Made by a program: the position numbers and the translations under genes. A stretch of 64,000 bases of DNA from Chionis minor (Eukaryota > Chordata > Aves > Charadriiformes > Chionididae), in NCBI GenBank assembly GCA_013398295.1, contig VZSF01002036.1, forward strand, positions 562,755 to 626,754, read 5' to 3'. Below, one piece after another: positions 1-10,400 of this stretch. Every line of letters starts with the position of its first letter. Positions within the stretch are counted from its first letter, which is position 1. The notes under the pieces were generated by a model, which worked only from the letters and a program-made list of their open reading frames with translations, was not told where the DNA came from and ran no database searches.

Positions 1-3000
1 AAACTGACAGAAGTATTCTTACTCTCCCAAAGTCTTGTCCCTTGCCCAAGTGATAATAATATTCCCTGGTTATCCAGCAGTAGCTTTGCATACATATAAC
101 ACTTGTCTTTCTAGCAAGTGTGAAATCAAGACCTTTTCTTAAATTTGTGTGCTTTCATTGATTGATTCTCTCTTTTTTTTCCCCTCTCTCTCTCCTCTTG
201 ATTACAGACCTTTAATAAATGATTAAAAATGGGTGAAGAGTTTGACATTAAACAACTGGCATAGCAGCCTGTGGTCTTTGCTAGAGCTACTGAGAGCATT
301 TTTAATAAACAGGCATTACAATTTTCTCTTTCAACACCAGTGTCAATGATAAGCCCAAGACAGAGAGAGACCTTGGGAAGTAAGCCACAAATTTGTGGCA
401 CAGTGAAACTCAGAAATGCAAAATCTAACTTTCCGAAAGCTTTTACTTAGTGGACAGTAAGTGAACCAAAAGCATTTTTCAATAACAGCTGATGAATTTC
501 GATAATCGCATACTGTATTTGCAGTGCTTTCATTCTCATCCATGTATTGTTACATGATAGTGTTTGCCTTTGCCATAACATACACCTTCACGCAGATGAG
601 CTCAGCCCATGTACCTTCTTCATCCCAAGTAATAGCACTCTTGCATCATAGTCCAACTTCCCCAAAACTTGGCATGTTGTATAGTAAACTGAGATACCAC
701 AGTGTTAATGAAAGATTTGAACTCTGCCAGTATTGATGGTTACTACTGACTTACTAGAACAATGTAGGGCCAGCAGGCTGGATCCTTCACAGAGTTTAAC
801 TAGACTCTCTTCATTCAATTCAGAAGGCCGTTCTGACCTACCCAAGCTGAGGAGCTGACCTTTTATTTCTATTTAGATGTACTACTAACAGATTTTTAAT
901 GCAACCTGGCAATGTCACTTTTCTCTAGCAAAATACACATTTCCCATGTCCTCTGTTACATTCAAATAACCATATTTCAGTGGGTGAATTGCTTGTAAAT
1001 AGCACTTTAGGGTGGGCGTGAGAAGATTGGTTCCAGGCTGTCGTGCCATACTGTTTCCTTGCAAACAGCTTTTCAGTATCTATGTGTAGCAAACTTCACC
1101 TTTCAGATCCCAACGGCTTCACAGCAAGTGACTTTTCATAAATGAAGTGGTAGAAGAGCTATTCCTATGGTTCACTGCTTGTCATGGCTTTCCTGTCTAT
1201 GATGCATACATTGCACTTTGAAACTGTGCTGCTGTTCGTACAACTTCTCCTATATGTCTGCTGCTCCCACATTAGTGTTCCTTCTTGTATATCACCCATT
1301 TTCCCCTAGCAGGATCATAGATATTCCTATCACGGTCTCAATATTATCTTCCCTAAATCGAAAAACTTGAATTCTTGACCGATCATATTTATGGTTAAAC
1401 TACCTAGCCAGGGTCATCTGGGAGACATTTAGAAATGTTTTGAATACTTATCCCCAAGTTCAGCATTAGTGGATGTTATTTTTGGTCACAGAGGTTATTT
1501 GTTTTCTCTTTCCCTCTCCCATTTATTCTTTCCTGAACATGCAGTAAGTGTGTCAGCAGTTTCCCTGTTTTAGCTCAATTTTCAGTACATTTGATTTTTG
1601 AGCCAAGTGCAAAATAGGAGAGTAGGAAGAGTTTTATTTAAAATATGTAAGACACGATCTTTTCAATGAGCCACTAGTTTCTTTTACAACTACTGCAGTG
1701 AAGTATACTGCCATGCATAAAAATAAATGTAATTCAGAGAATTACTGCAGCACTTATAAATGTTTAATGAAACTCTAGAAAGCTCCTTCTTTTATGTATT
1801 CCAGTTTATATTTGATAAAGTAGAAAACAAGAAAGTTGTGTTAGTGATCTTGTTTGTTCTCAAATGCCTGTCACACTCTGGAACTAGGCTCAGGTATAAA
1901 AACACAGCACATTTTTAACTTAAAAAAAATCTGGTTCTGGGATATGTCAGGGGGAGAGAAAGAATGTTACAATTTTGTTTTGAAGTATTCTCTTCTCTAC
2001 AACTTCAGTGCCTTAAAACACAGTGACACAAAAGATAAGATCAATCTTGGTACCTCTCCCAAATTTTTTTCATGCATTTCCTTATTTACCCTGGGAACAG
2101 CTTTTCAGACAGAGGTTGCTCTGCAGGCAGAATCAGGAGGGAAAAAAAAAATTGTTTTGACAGATTATCAAAGGGTGGTGTATTTGGCATTCTTATCTGA
2201 AGTCTGCACTTTGAGGAAAGGCAGCATGAACAGGTGGTTTCCCCACACTGCTTCAAACATAGGCAATACAAATTAAAGTAGGTCAAAATACATACACTAC
2301 TCGCATCTAGGTACACTAGAAGTTTGTTTTTTCAAGCAAACATCTAGTGTCCGTCCCCCATTGTCCTTTTTTAAGGATTGCTAGGATCTCAACCTACTTA
2401 CAGCCAGCTGAGTAAAACAAACTGTGTTCCGCCTATGCTAAGTGTTATTTAAGATACCGTTCACTGTTAGTGGAAATAACAGTTGTATCTTTTGGGAATT
2501 GTACAGCAAATTATGTACACGTGAAATTGGTTGGGGCCCGACCTAACTGTGTCAAGTCCCAAATCAATTAGAGATTGTGGCATCCACAAACTCAAGTCGA
2601 AATTGGGCAGAAAATTGAGAAACTGCCAATGCAAGTTTTCTTTGCTATCTATGGTGATATACTAGCTGATTTTTCCATCCAGGCATTAATTAGCATTACC
2701 TTAGCACATAAAGTAAAGAGATAAAGGCAAGAGAAATAACAGGTCCCGATGTTCCTTCAGGATAAGAAATTCAAGCTTTTAACCAATGAAATATGTATAA
2801 AACAGTCTTTGAACATTGTAACCTTCCCCTTGCGACATGATCACAACTGCATCGGATCCGTTGCCACTTTTTCCAGTCATCAAACCATTCAGAAAAGTAG
2901 TCAGAACTAACCTCGTTTAGCAGTGGAGAAGCCAAGTGGATTTCTAGAAGGTCACAGTACCCAGCACTGCCCCCTCTTCATCCTACACTAGAACTGCAAA

Positions 3001-3584
3001 ACTCAAAACATCTTCACAACAGAAGCATAACCCAACATGCTATTTCAAGCATGTGCGCATGGGCTGCAGCATGCCAGGGAAATTGTATGCTTTATATGTC
3101 TTCATTATCTATTTTTGGATCTTTGTTTGATTACTGCAAAGACCTCAGTGTTTTTCCCTGTTAAATATTTGTTTATGCAGCCTTCCCCCTGCAGGCAACT
3201 GGGTTCATGTGATCCTTACTTTATAAGGAATTTCAGTCCCATATGTTGCTCCTGGCGCTTTTTGCTGCTCTACTGGCACCTCTGCTGCTTGCCCTTTAAC
3301 TGAAGTGACAATTAAATCATAGAAAAACAAATCTTAAGCTGTAATAGAAATCTCTCCAAGCCTGAGGCTAAAGCAACCAAGACCCCTTGTAGATCGTATT
3401 TAAAAGTTAGAGACTGCATCTGGCCACATGATAATAATGATATAAATCCCTAAATTCCATCAGAATTTCAAGACTGACTTCCCGCAGCTCAAGGAAAGCA
3501 GGTTTCGCCTGATGTACAGAATTGCTTTAATGTTAACAGAAGTGCAAAACCTTCAAGATTAATTAGAGCTTAAAATATAAATGC
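1..3584. other. AT-rich non-coding stretch upstream of CpG island
   Basis: No repeat of a family I recognise and no supported exon. A strong polypyrimidine tract ending in an AG lies at about 150-205, but all three frames after it close within about 15 codons, so it is not a coding exon. The longest open frame (1854-2276, forward) starts with TTG rather than ATG and has no splice or family support. Otherwise the DNA looks like ordinary intergenic or intronic avian sequence. Confidence 0.6.
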
Positions 3585-3840
3585 AACAAAGGGAATTCCC
3601 TTCCCTTCTGTTCTTTCCCAATGGAGAGAGGGAATTCCCTTCCCCTTCTGTCTTCTCTCTATGCAGGGAGGGAATCCCTTTGCTATTCTTACTCATGATG
3701 ACGCTTCTTTTCTCTCCCCAAAAGCAATGGGAAGTTCTTTTTTTTCCTTGTTTCCCCTTTTCCCATAAGAGGGTTGAGGACTCCCCTTTTTTCCAATCAT
3801 CTCTCTCCCAGAGGTGAAGAGGGATTCCTTTGCCTGCTAT
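3585..3840. repeat. Degenerate ~40-bp pyrimidine-rich minisatellite
   Basis: Diverged units begin with GGGAATTCCCTT-like cores at about 3591, 3630, 3670 (GGGAATCCCTTT), 3729 (GGGAAGTTCTTT), 3771 and 3820 (GGGATTCCTTT), so spacing runs from 39 to 59 bases. The first two units are almost identical for about 25 bases; later ones are longer and more diverged. Each core is a short palindrome followed by a C/T-rich arm. This is seen directly; the interpretation as an old tandem array is inference. Confidence 0.6.
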
Positions 3841-6170
3841 TTTCTGCAGACACTGACTGTACCAGTTTTCTGCTTTAATATTTCAGTATGGGAACGATTT
3901 TTTTTCCTTTTTTTTTTTTTAACCTCTCTGAGTGCAGCATTTTATCCTACAAAAATATGAAACCAGACACCCACTTCAAATTTGGTTACTGGCAGCTGTG
4001 ATCTAAATATAACTGTATCCACTTAGTCCTGCTCTCTCTACTTTTAAGTGCTAATTAATAATTAATACAGGGAATGGGGTTTAAAACAAAGCAGAAAACC
4101 AGAATCCATATTTCATTAAAGGGGTTTCTTTTCAGTCTAAAAAACACCCTCTACAGCTTTTAGGACAGGAATTTAGCTTTTTGCACTGGAACTGACTGGG
4201 ATAATTTGTCCCTCCCCCCCTCAGAATTACTGAATACCGTGAGTTAGCAAATTATTTCAAGTTCACCTTGATGGAGGGTGATGGCCCAAAGAAACCACCA
4301 GTAATGTACAGATTAAGTTCCATTTCAGTTGTATGCCACTGAAGCAAGCTTTGTGTTTCCCTTCACAGGGTAATGAGTTTCACCTGTGTGATTAAAAACA
4401 AAGAATAATGGATGATGATGTGAACTTAGTTCATTTACTATAGTACTTGTTGTTGGGTTTTAATAATTTAGAATATTGCAGATCATAGTGGTAACTGTTC
4501 TGTGATACCTTCGGTAAAAAATAATGAGGTATTATTAATGTGTAACCTAATTGTAATGTATGTTCTGGGCTAATTCCTCTTTGTTAGGATGTGGCCAGTA
4601 GATTGTCCCTGAGAATCCTCTGTTCTCCTTGCCAAAAAAATGAAGTGAACTGCTAAAGAATTGGTGAACTTCTAATGTAAAAATGCATTTTCTCTGGTTT
4701 TAAATGAAATGCCCCTTTTTTTTTTTTTTTTTGTAACGGTTGTTTGATATCGAGGGCACAGTCAACAAATTTTAAGGGGGAATTTCTAAAAACCAAAGCA
4801 AAATATAGTAATAATTGAAAGTAAAAGGAGTACTTAAGGAAAATAATTCAAAAGCCATAGAATATCAGTAGTAAAAGACAGCTTTTTCTCCTCAAAGCTT
4901 TATTCTCCTGATTGACTGTTCATTGTTTCTTTCTGTAGCCATGGAAAAGACTGTGATACTACTAAAAATATCATTAATATTTCACTCTAAATGTTTGTAG
5001 GAAAAGATAGACTCTAGGAGCAAATCCTTTTTTAAGCAAAATTAGAAGCCTGTTGATTGGGGTTTCCCGTCTCGTAGATGAAACACTAGTGTCACAAAAC
5101 CCCTGCTATATAGCCCTTGTACTTTAAGGACTTTTAACAGAAATAAACAAGAATTTGTGACAATGTCACCTTCAGCTATGTTGACATCAGCTACTCATTC
5201 ATCTTGTATCTTTAGAAAGGCAGTGTAGGAGGTGTATCACAAATATGGTAAGAGCAGGTTGATAAACAACCAGAGTGAGTGTAATCAGATTGTTTTGAGG
5301 ATTTTCATTTTAAAAATATATTTTAATTTCATTTTGTGATGGTGAATAGATACAGATCTTGCACTATTGAAACTCAACATCCTCTATGCAAACAAGAGAT
5401 GGGTCGATCAGCCAGGTTCAGGGGAACCAGTAATCTCAAAGTGACCGCAAGCACCATCAAAGAACTGAGAGCAAGACAGGAGCTGGGTACATCTGAGTGA
5501 TGTACTTTTCCTCTGACAACTTACTCATTTTGACTTTCACAGTTCCAATTCCTCCACTCGAGACAGAGTTCAATCCCAGATCCTCAATACATTTTAAGCA
5601 TCTACCTCAGCTGTCTAGAATTTAAGGTACAAACGATTTCATTTGTGAGTAGGCTATCTGAGTCAATGTGTTACTCACAAAAGTTAGGATTTTATAGTGA
5701 AACCTTGGTTAAATTATCATCTTTCACTGCACTGTTACCTTCACATTTGTGAGATCTCAAGCACTTTTTATAGCTGGAACAGTATCACTTCAGTGGAGTG
5801 GTACTCTACCATGTGTCCTCTACCATGAGTGATTGGAATTAAATCATACTAGGGAACATTTAATGTAATTTTAACTTGGCTCTTAGTTCTGTTCTTGAGA
5901 ATGAGAAGAATCCCAAAAGTTATTAGTTGGGCTTTCCATTTACTGCTAAGATACCATGGCTTTGAAAGGCTTTTATTTAAAGAAACATTCATGATCTGTA
6001 TTTCTTTTGGTGTCAAATCCTCAGACTTTCCCACTGCTGTATCCAGCTCTTAAAACTGAACAAAATCAACAATCATTCTTTATTCTGGTGCTTCATACAG
6101 TGAAGAAAAGGTGAAAATATGTGAAGGTCACATGGATGTTATGTCGCTAGGGAAACTATGGTTAAAGTTG
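3841..6170. other. AT-rich non-coding stretch
   Basis: No gene or classified repeat seen. It contains T-rich tracts at about 3898-3921 and a 17-base T run at 4716-4732. A good acceptor-like tract before 4938 is followed by a frame of only 19 codons starting at an ATG in a favourable context, with no usable donor. A 32-base segment at 5216-5247 sits between splice-like signals but is too short to judge. Confidence 0.5.
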
Positions 6171-6210
6171 TGCAAATATTGTACATGCAAATATTGTACA
6201 TGCAAATATT
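6171..6210 (+). repeat. 15-bp tandem repeat carrying POU octamer motifs
   Basis: The unit TGCAAATATTGTACA is repeated: 6171-6185, 6186-6200 and a partial third at 6201-6210. Across the joins it makes two exact ATGCAAAT octamers (6185-6192 and 6200-6207), and the first unit has a one-mismatch version (GTGCAAAT). ATGCAAAT is the classical binding site of POU-domain (Oct) factors. Whether it is bound here is inference. It lies about 0.7-0.9 kb upstream of the CpG island. Confidence 0.75.
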
Positions 6211-6580
6211 CCATAAATTTTCAATCTGATTGTTCAGCAAAATGTATATCGCTGTCAGCCCTCTAAGGGTTGCTGAACTAGCCCCTAATGCTTTGATTTA
6301 TTTAGAAAGATTGTTACATGAAAAAGGCAGTCTCATCTAAGGACTGATTTGCTATGCATTTGTTTGCTCCTTCTAATCTTATGTTTATCTGTTCAAATTT
6401 TCTTGAAGGAGCGTTCTGGCAACGGATGCAGGTACACATGTTATGACAGGGCACTCAACTCGGTGACAACCAGCCCTCAACTCCGCCTTGCAGAGCAGCT
6501 CTGAGGCCAGCACCGATGTAAATTAGCTGAATATTCATCTTTTAGGAAGAAATATTAGTGGTTTTTTCCTTGCCCTGCAG

Positions 6581-6698
6581 CTGTTCTTAAATGATGTGAA
6601 CGCTATGGTAGAAAGGGCTGAATTAAAGACACGGTGTCTTCAGGGGCATTTACAGAATGAGGAAATTTCACATTATATTCTGCTGTTAAGACCAAAAG
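6581..6698 (+). CDS. Candidate internal coding exon, unrecognised protein
   Basis: This is a 118-base segment open in only one frame (the other two close within four codons). An excellent acceptor precedes it (GTTTTTTCCTTGCCCTGCAG) and a strong donor follows it (AAAAG|GTGAGC). The translation starts LFLNDVNAMVERAELK and ends ISHYILLLRPK, with one base left over (phase 0 in, phase 1 out). I do not recognise the peptide or any domain. It lies about 200 bases before the CpG island, so if it is real the island would be internal to, or at the border of, a forward-strand gene. Open segments between good splice signals also occur by chance in 64 kb, so this remains a candidate. Confidence 0.33.
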
Positions 6699-7100
6699 GT
6701 GAGCTGCGCCTGTAATAACGCCCGAGGAGTGAACGCTCCTCAAGCATAAGTTCTGGTTACACTCTTCTGCCTTGAAGTCAGAGAAGGTGCTAACCCAAAC
6801 CTTCTGGTACGCAACTGCGCGAACCCAGACAGAGCGCAATTGTTGCAGCCTGCGTTCTGCTGCTTCCAGCAGCACTCGGTATCTCGCAGGTAGCGGGCGC
6901 AGCCTTGCGAACTAATCTCCCGCTCCAGAAACCATATGCTAAGGGGGAAAAAATCAAAAAGCCCCAAAGAAAAGGAAGCAAAGGGCACGTAAGGCGGAGA
7001 AGTGGGCGGACCACGCCGGTCTGGGATGAGGTCGGGCTTTCCCTCCCGCGAAGGCCGGAGCGGCGCAGGGCCCGCGCGGGCGGCAGCTGCTCTCAGTATG

Positions 7101-7111
7101 TACAAACAAAC
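7101..7111 (-). promoter_or_regulatory. Forkhead (FOXJ1-like) site
   Basis: TACAAACAAAC reads GTTTGTTTGTA on the reverse strand, containing the TGTTTGT core recognised by forkhead factors, including FOXJ1, the master regulator of motile cilia. It lies six bases from the X-box. The core is short and would be common by chance; its position inside the CpG island next to an X-box is what makes it notable. Confidence 0.4.
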
Positions 7112-7117
7112 GCCCCG

Positions 7118-7131
7118 GTTCCCCTAGCAAC
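7118..7131 (+). promoter_or_regulatory. X-box (RFX-family binding site)
   Basis: GTTCCCCTAGCAAC fits the RFX consensus RYYNYY-N(1-3)-RRNRAC with no mismatch: half-sites GTTCCC and AGCAAC, spacer CT. RFX factors bind such imperfect inverted repeats close to the transcription start of ciliary genes. The location in the middle of the CpG island, with GC boxes on both sides, supports function. Binding itself is inference. Confidence 0.65.
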
Positions 7132-7160
7132 CCGGCCGCCCGGCCAAAGCGCCCCGCCAC

Positions 7161-7181
7161 CCTCCTCCTCCTCCTCCTCCT
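7161..7181 (+). repeat. (CCT)7 trinucleotide repeat
   Basis: Seven perfect CCT units inside the CpG island, 29 bases downstream of the X-box. The pure C/T strand could form polypurine/polypyrimidine structures, and such a run is a likely length polymorphism within the probable 5' UTR or core promoter. Confidence 0.9.
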
Positions 7182-7293
7182 GCGCGGGGGCTGGCGCAGG
7201 CTTCGTCCCCTTTTGGACAAGAGGCTCCTTGAGGAAGCGAGCCGGCGGAGCCCGCCGAGGGGAAGAGCGCAGGGCGGGTTTCCATCCCGCCGG

Positions 7294-7428
7294 ATGATCC
7301 CCGCGTCCGGCCCCGAGCGCTGGGGCCTGGCCAAGCTGTGCCACAGCTCCTCGTCTTACCCCGGCAGCCGCTGGGAAATGCCGAGCAGGGGAAGGTGCTC
7401 AAACCCACCCATTTTACGTGCACGTTAG
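7294..7428 (+). CDS. Hypothetical 44-codon frame in CpG island (possible first exon)
   Basis: ATG at 7294 opens 44 codons to a TAG at 7426. The peptide begins MIPASGPERWGLAKLCHSSS; I do not recognise it. The ATG lies 162 bases after the X-box, where a first coding exon would be expected, but the Kozak context is weak (C at -3). A possible but poor donor (GAAG|GTGCTC) at 7395 would leave phase 2. The frame is also open upstream of the ATG without another ATG. It may equally be 5' UTR or chance, because GC-rich DNA has few stop codons. Confidence 0.25.
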   Translation: MIPASGPERWGLAKLCHSSSSYPGSRWEMPSRGRCSNPPILRAR

Positions 7429-10400
7429 TCAGATAAACAGTAATTCACTTGGTGGTACAGAATTAAAATAAATTAAAACTAAATACCCTTTGAAAAGGGA
7501 GATGGACTGTAGACAACAGCATGCCACGAATTTTGATAATTTTTTTTTTTTTTAATCCAGTGGCTGTAAATTAGGTTTTGTCCGCTAGCTTGTTTCTCCA
7601 CCAGCTCCTCACTGAGTGGAGATACATTATCGATACAGCGTCCCTGGATCCCCAATAGCTCATGTTTGTGCCAGCTTTTACTGGCGAGAAGCCAGAGAGA
7701 AACATTTCACTTATTAGCATTGAAAAATATATAGGACCAACAAAAAAGATTCTCTCAGACCCAATTTCCAAAAAAGGTGGGGTTTTTTATCACTAGAGTT
7801 ATTATGATCCCATTATTCAGATTGTTACTATGATTAGCATTATGCATTTCATACCTAAAATGTATGTTTGCATGAATCACGTTAAAAACAGAAGAATGTG
7901 CTTCATGCTGATGAACTTGGAAGATAATGCTTTGAGCAATATGATGGAGACAGATTTCATGCTCTCAATTGGATTCTCACAGCTAAGTGGAAATCCCACA
8001 TTATACTCTTAATTCATTGTGAACAGATAATCTTTTCATGTCTCTGACAAGGAATATTTTAATTCATTGTCTCCTTTCAATTGATGGCTCCTATCAGTGC
8101 CAAACTCATGTAAAAATATTCGGAATCTGAGTTCACGATATGTTACTTCATTATACTAGTGTTTGCACATTGGAGGAATTGTAGCTTTTACTGAATAATT
8201 TTTTTCACAATTTATCAAGACAGAAACATTGCACTGGCTAAAAAAAAAAAAAAAAATAAAAAAAGATGGCAATACTTTTGCTGATATTTAAAAGTTTGTC
8301 CAGCCCATCCTGAGAGACCTATTGGCAAGAAGAGTGATAAAACCATGTCAAAATTTGGCATATAGGAAAACTGATACTCTGGGCAATGTATGTATTTTCA
8401 TTATACTTCTTGGGACTGAGCTCTGATGGTTAGCCCTGCTTATCAGGAAGCACCGAAACAAAGATGGGTATTATCAACTGAGTATTAGTGAGACCTCTGT
8501 AGTAACGTTGTTTAAGAAGTTTTCACGTACTCAGTCACAGTATTTTGTTAGACATTCATTGTGTCTGATAGCTTGAGCTAGAAATTAGATGCCTAACCTC
8601 TAATGAGAGGCAATAGTAGATGGATGCCTTACGTTTTAAATACCAGCCTTTCTTTGCTGGTGTTTATAAAATACATCCTCAAATATAGTTAGTTCCGAAT
8701 TAATTAAACAGTACTAAGTTCAACAGCAAGTGCTTCCACAGTTAGATTTTTAACAGGGCTTACCCATCCAAAGTTCCTTCAACCCTTTGATGTTTCTTCT
8801 CATCACACAGTAAGATAAAATTTAGATAATCAAGTATCCTTACCATCAGGATCAGTTTCAGCAATTTGAGCTGCTGTAACTAAAATGTTCTCAATTGTGT
8901 AACAAACAATATCCTAGCCTGTCTCCCTGCATCACTAGAAAGCATTCAGCTCTACTAATGCCTTATGTTGAGGAGAAGTGTAGTTTGTTCTTAAAATCAA
9001 GATATATAACACACAGCCTGGCTGCCGAAATAAAATATGAGGCACCATAAACGCTTCATTTACATCAGTTGCATCAGTACAATTAATCTAAGGGGACAGA
9101 GAACTATTTCTTTTGAAAATAAATTACAGTGCTTATGGAAAATGATACTGAGTTCAAATCCTTTCAGTGCATTTGAAGACCTAGATGAAATAGATCTGCA
9201 GGAACAGAGAAATCTTTAACTTATATCACATAGGCCATCCAGTAATCACCAGATTGTAAGAAAAATGTGTTACTACCATCCCAACCAGATGTAAACCAAT
9301 GAACTAGAAGCAAATGCTCCGATTTTCCATTACTGTTCTCCTAAGCTATGTGACCACCCTGTTAGTACACAAAACTGTTAGGAATCTGACGAAATTAAGT
9401 TCATTCTCATGCTTTCCAGTAGTCCCTTTCCTAAGAAATCTAGAAGTAAAGTGATAAAGATTGACTTTGTACTTAGGTATGTCTCATATGTAAATAGCAT
9501 ATATACCTATATATAGAGAAAAGAAAATAGAGAGACTATGATTTTAATAACCCTACTAATTAGACAATATTACCTTCTCTATCACCATATTGAATTTAGA
9601 ACAGATCTGGGTCATGGAAATGTAATTTTAGAGAGCACTAAGGTTAGGGAGAACACTAAGGTTATGCAGCCTCCCAAGCCCCACACCTCAAAAATAGTTA
9701 CGAGATTCGTATGTGCGGCTTCAGCTTTGTGATCTGTGAATACACAACCACCAGTCACCCCTTCTGAGCATGACATCAGTGATGGCATCTCTAGCTAGAT
9801 ATCAAAGCTCAGTTTTCAGTGAGATGCATTTCTAACTTTAGACTTTGTATCAGCAAGTTCTCTAAAAATATGACATATTTCAAACGTACGCAGAATGAAT
9901 ACAGAAATAAACAGCGCATGTTCAGAAGTGGTATAAGCATAAAAGAAAAACCTTAAACTTTGCGTCCCTGCTTTGAGTGTTGTAAACTGTACCCAATTTA
10001 GGGGACTTATGGCCCCTAAACTGCACTTCCCCTCAAATAGACCATTATATCATTTATTCTTATTTGTTATTCTAATACCTTCTTGTCCAGACTTACAAAA
10101 TAAACATCAGCTTCCTGCAGTGATACTTACAGTGGATAGGTGACCGCAGTCTCCCACTCAGGCTGTGTAACTAGCCAACCAGACAGGTCGCACATGCTTT
10201 GATGGTGCTTTGGCTGGATGAGGAAGTTTGCCTGTGGCCAAGGATCCACTTGAACTCAAGTATAGAACAGTAATGCGTGTTCACCCAAACCAGTGAGAGA
10301 TTAATATTATTCCAAACTGGAAAGTAGTAAAGAGTCTCATAATCAGATAGGTTAACTCAGCTTCAGAAGATGTTCTTAACATTTGTCCTGTTGTTCTATA

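Larger units (their letters stand above)
6890..7420. promoter_or_regulatory. CpG island, probable TATA-less promoter
   Basis: This is the only GC- and CpG-rich stretch in the window; for example 7021-7080 alone has nine CpG dinucleotides in 60 bases, while flanking DNA is CpG-poor. It contains GC boxes (GGGCGG) at 7004-7009 and 7272-7277 and a reverse one (GCCCCGCC) at 7151-7158, plus an X-box and a forkhead-like site (listed separately). No TATA box is evident. CpG islands of this kind mark most housekeeping and ciliary promoters in vertebrates. Direction is not proven: the only ATG frame of note downstream of the X-box is forward. Confidence 0.85.

Noticed and set aside
1854..2276. Longest non-repeat open frame (140 codons, forward)
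   Set aside because: It starts with TTG, lacks splice or Kozak support, contains A/T-run-driven residues and matches no family I know; a frame of this length is expected by chance in 64 kb searched in six frames.
6603..7423. Several overlapping open frames on both strands of the CpG island
   Set aside because: GC-rich DNA has few stop codons; these frames start at TTG, GTG or similar codons and have low-complexity R/P/G/A-rich translations.
8846..8875. Reverse-strand mini-exon with a GTAAGG donor and an EF-hand-like peptide (AETDPDG)
   Set aside because: Only 30 bases, weak acceptor, and the match is too short to distinguish from chance.
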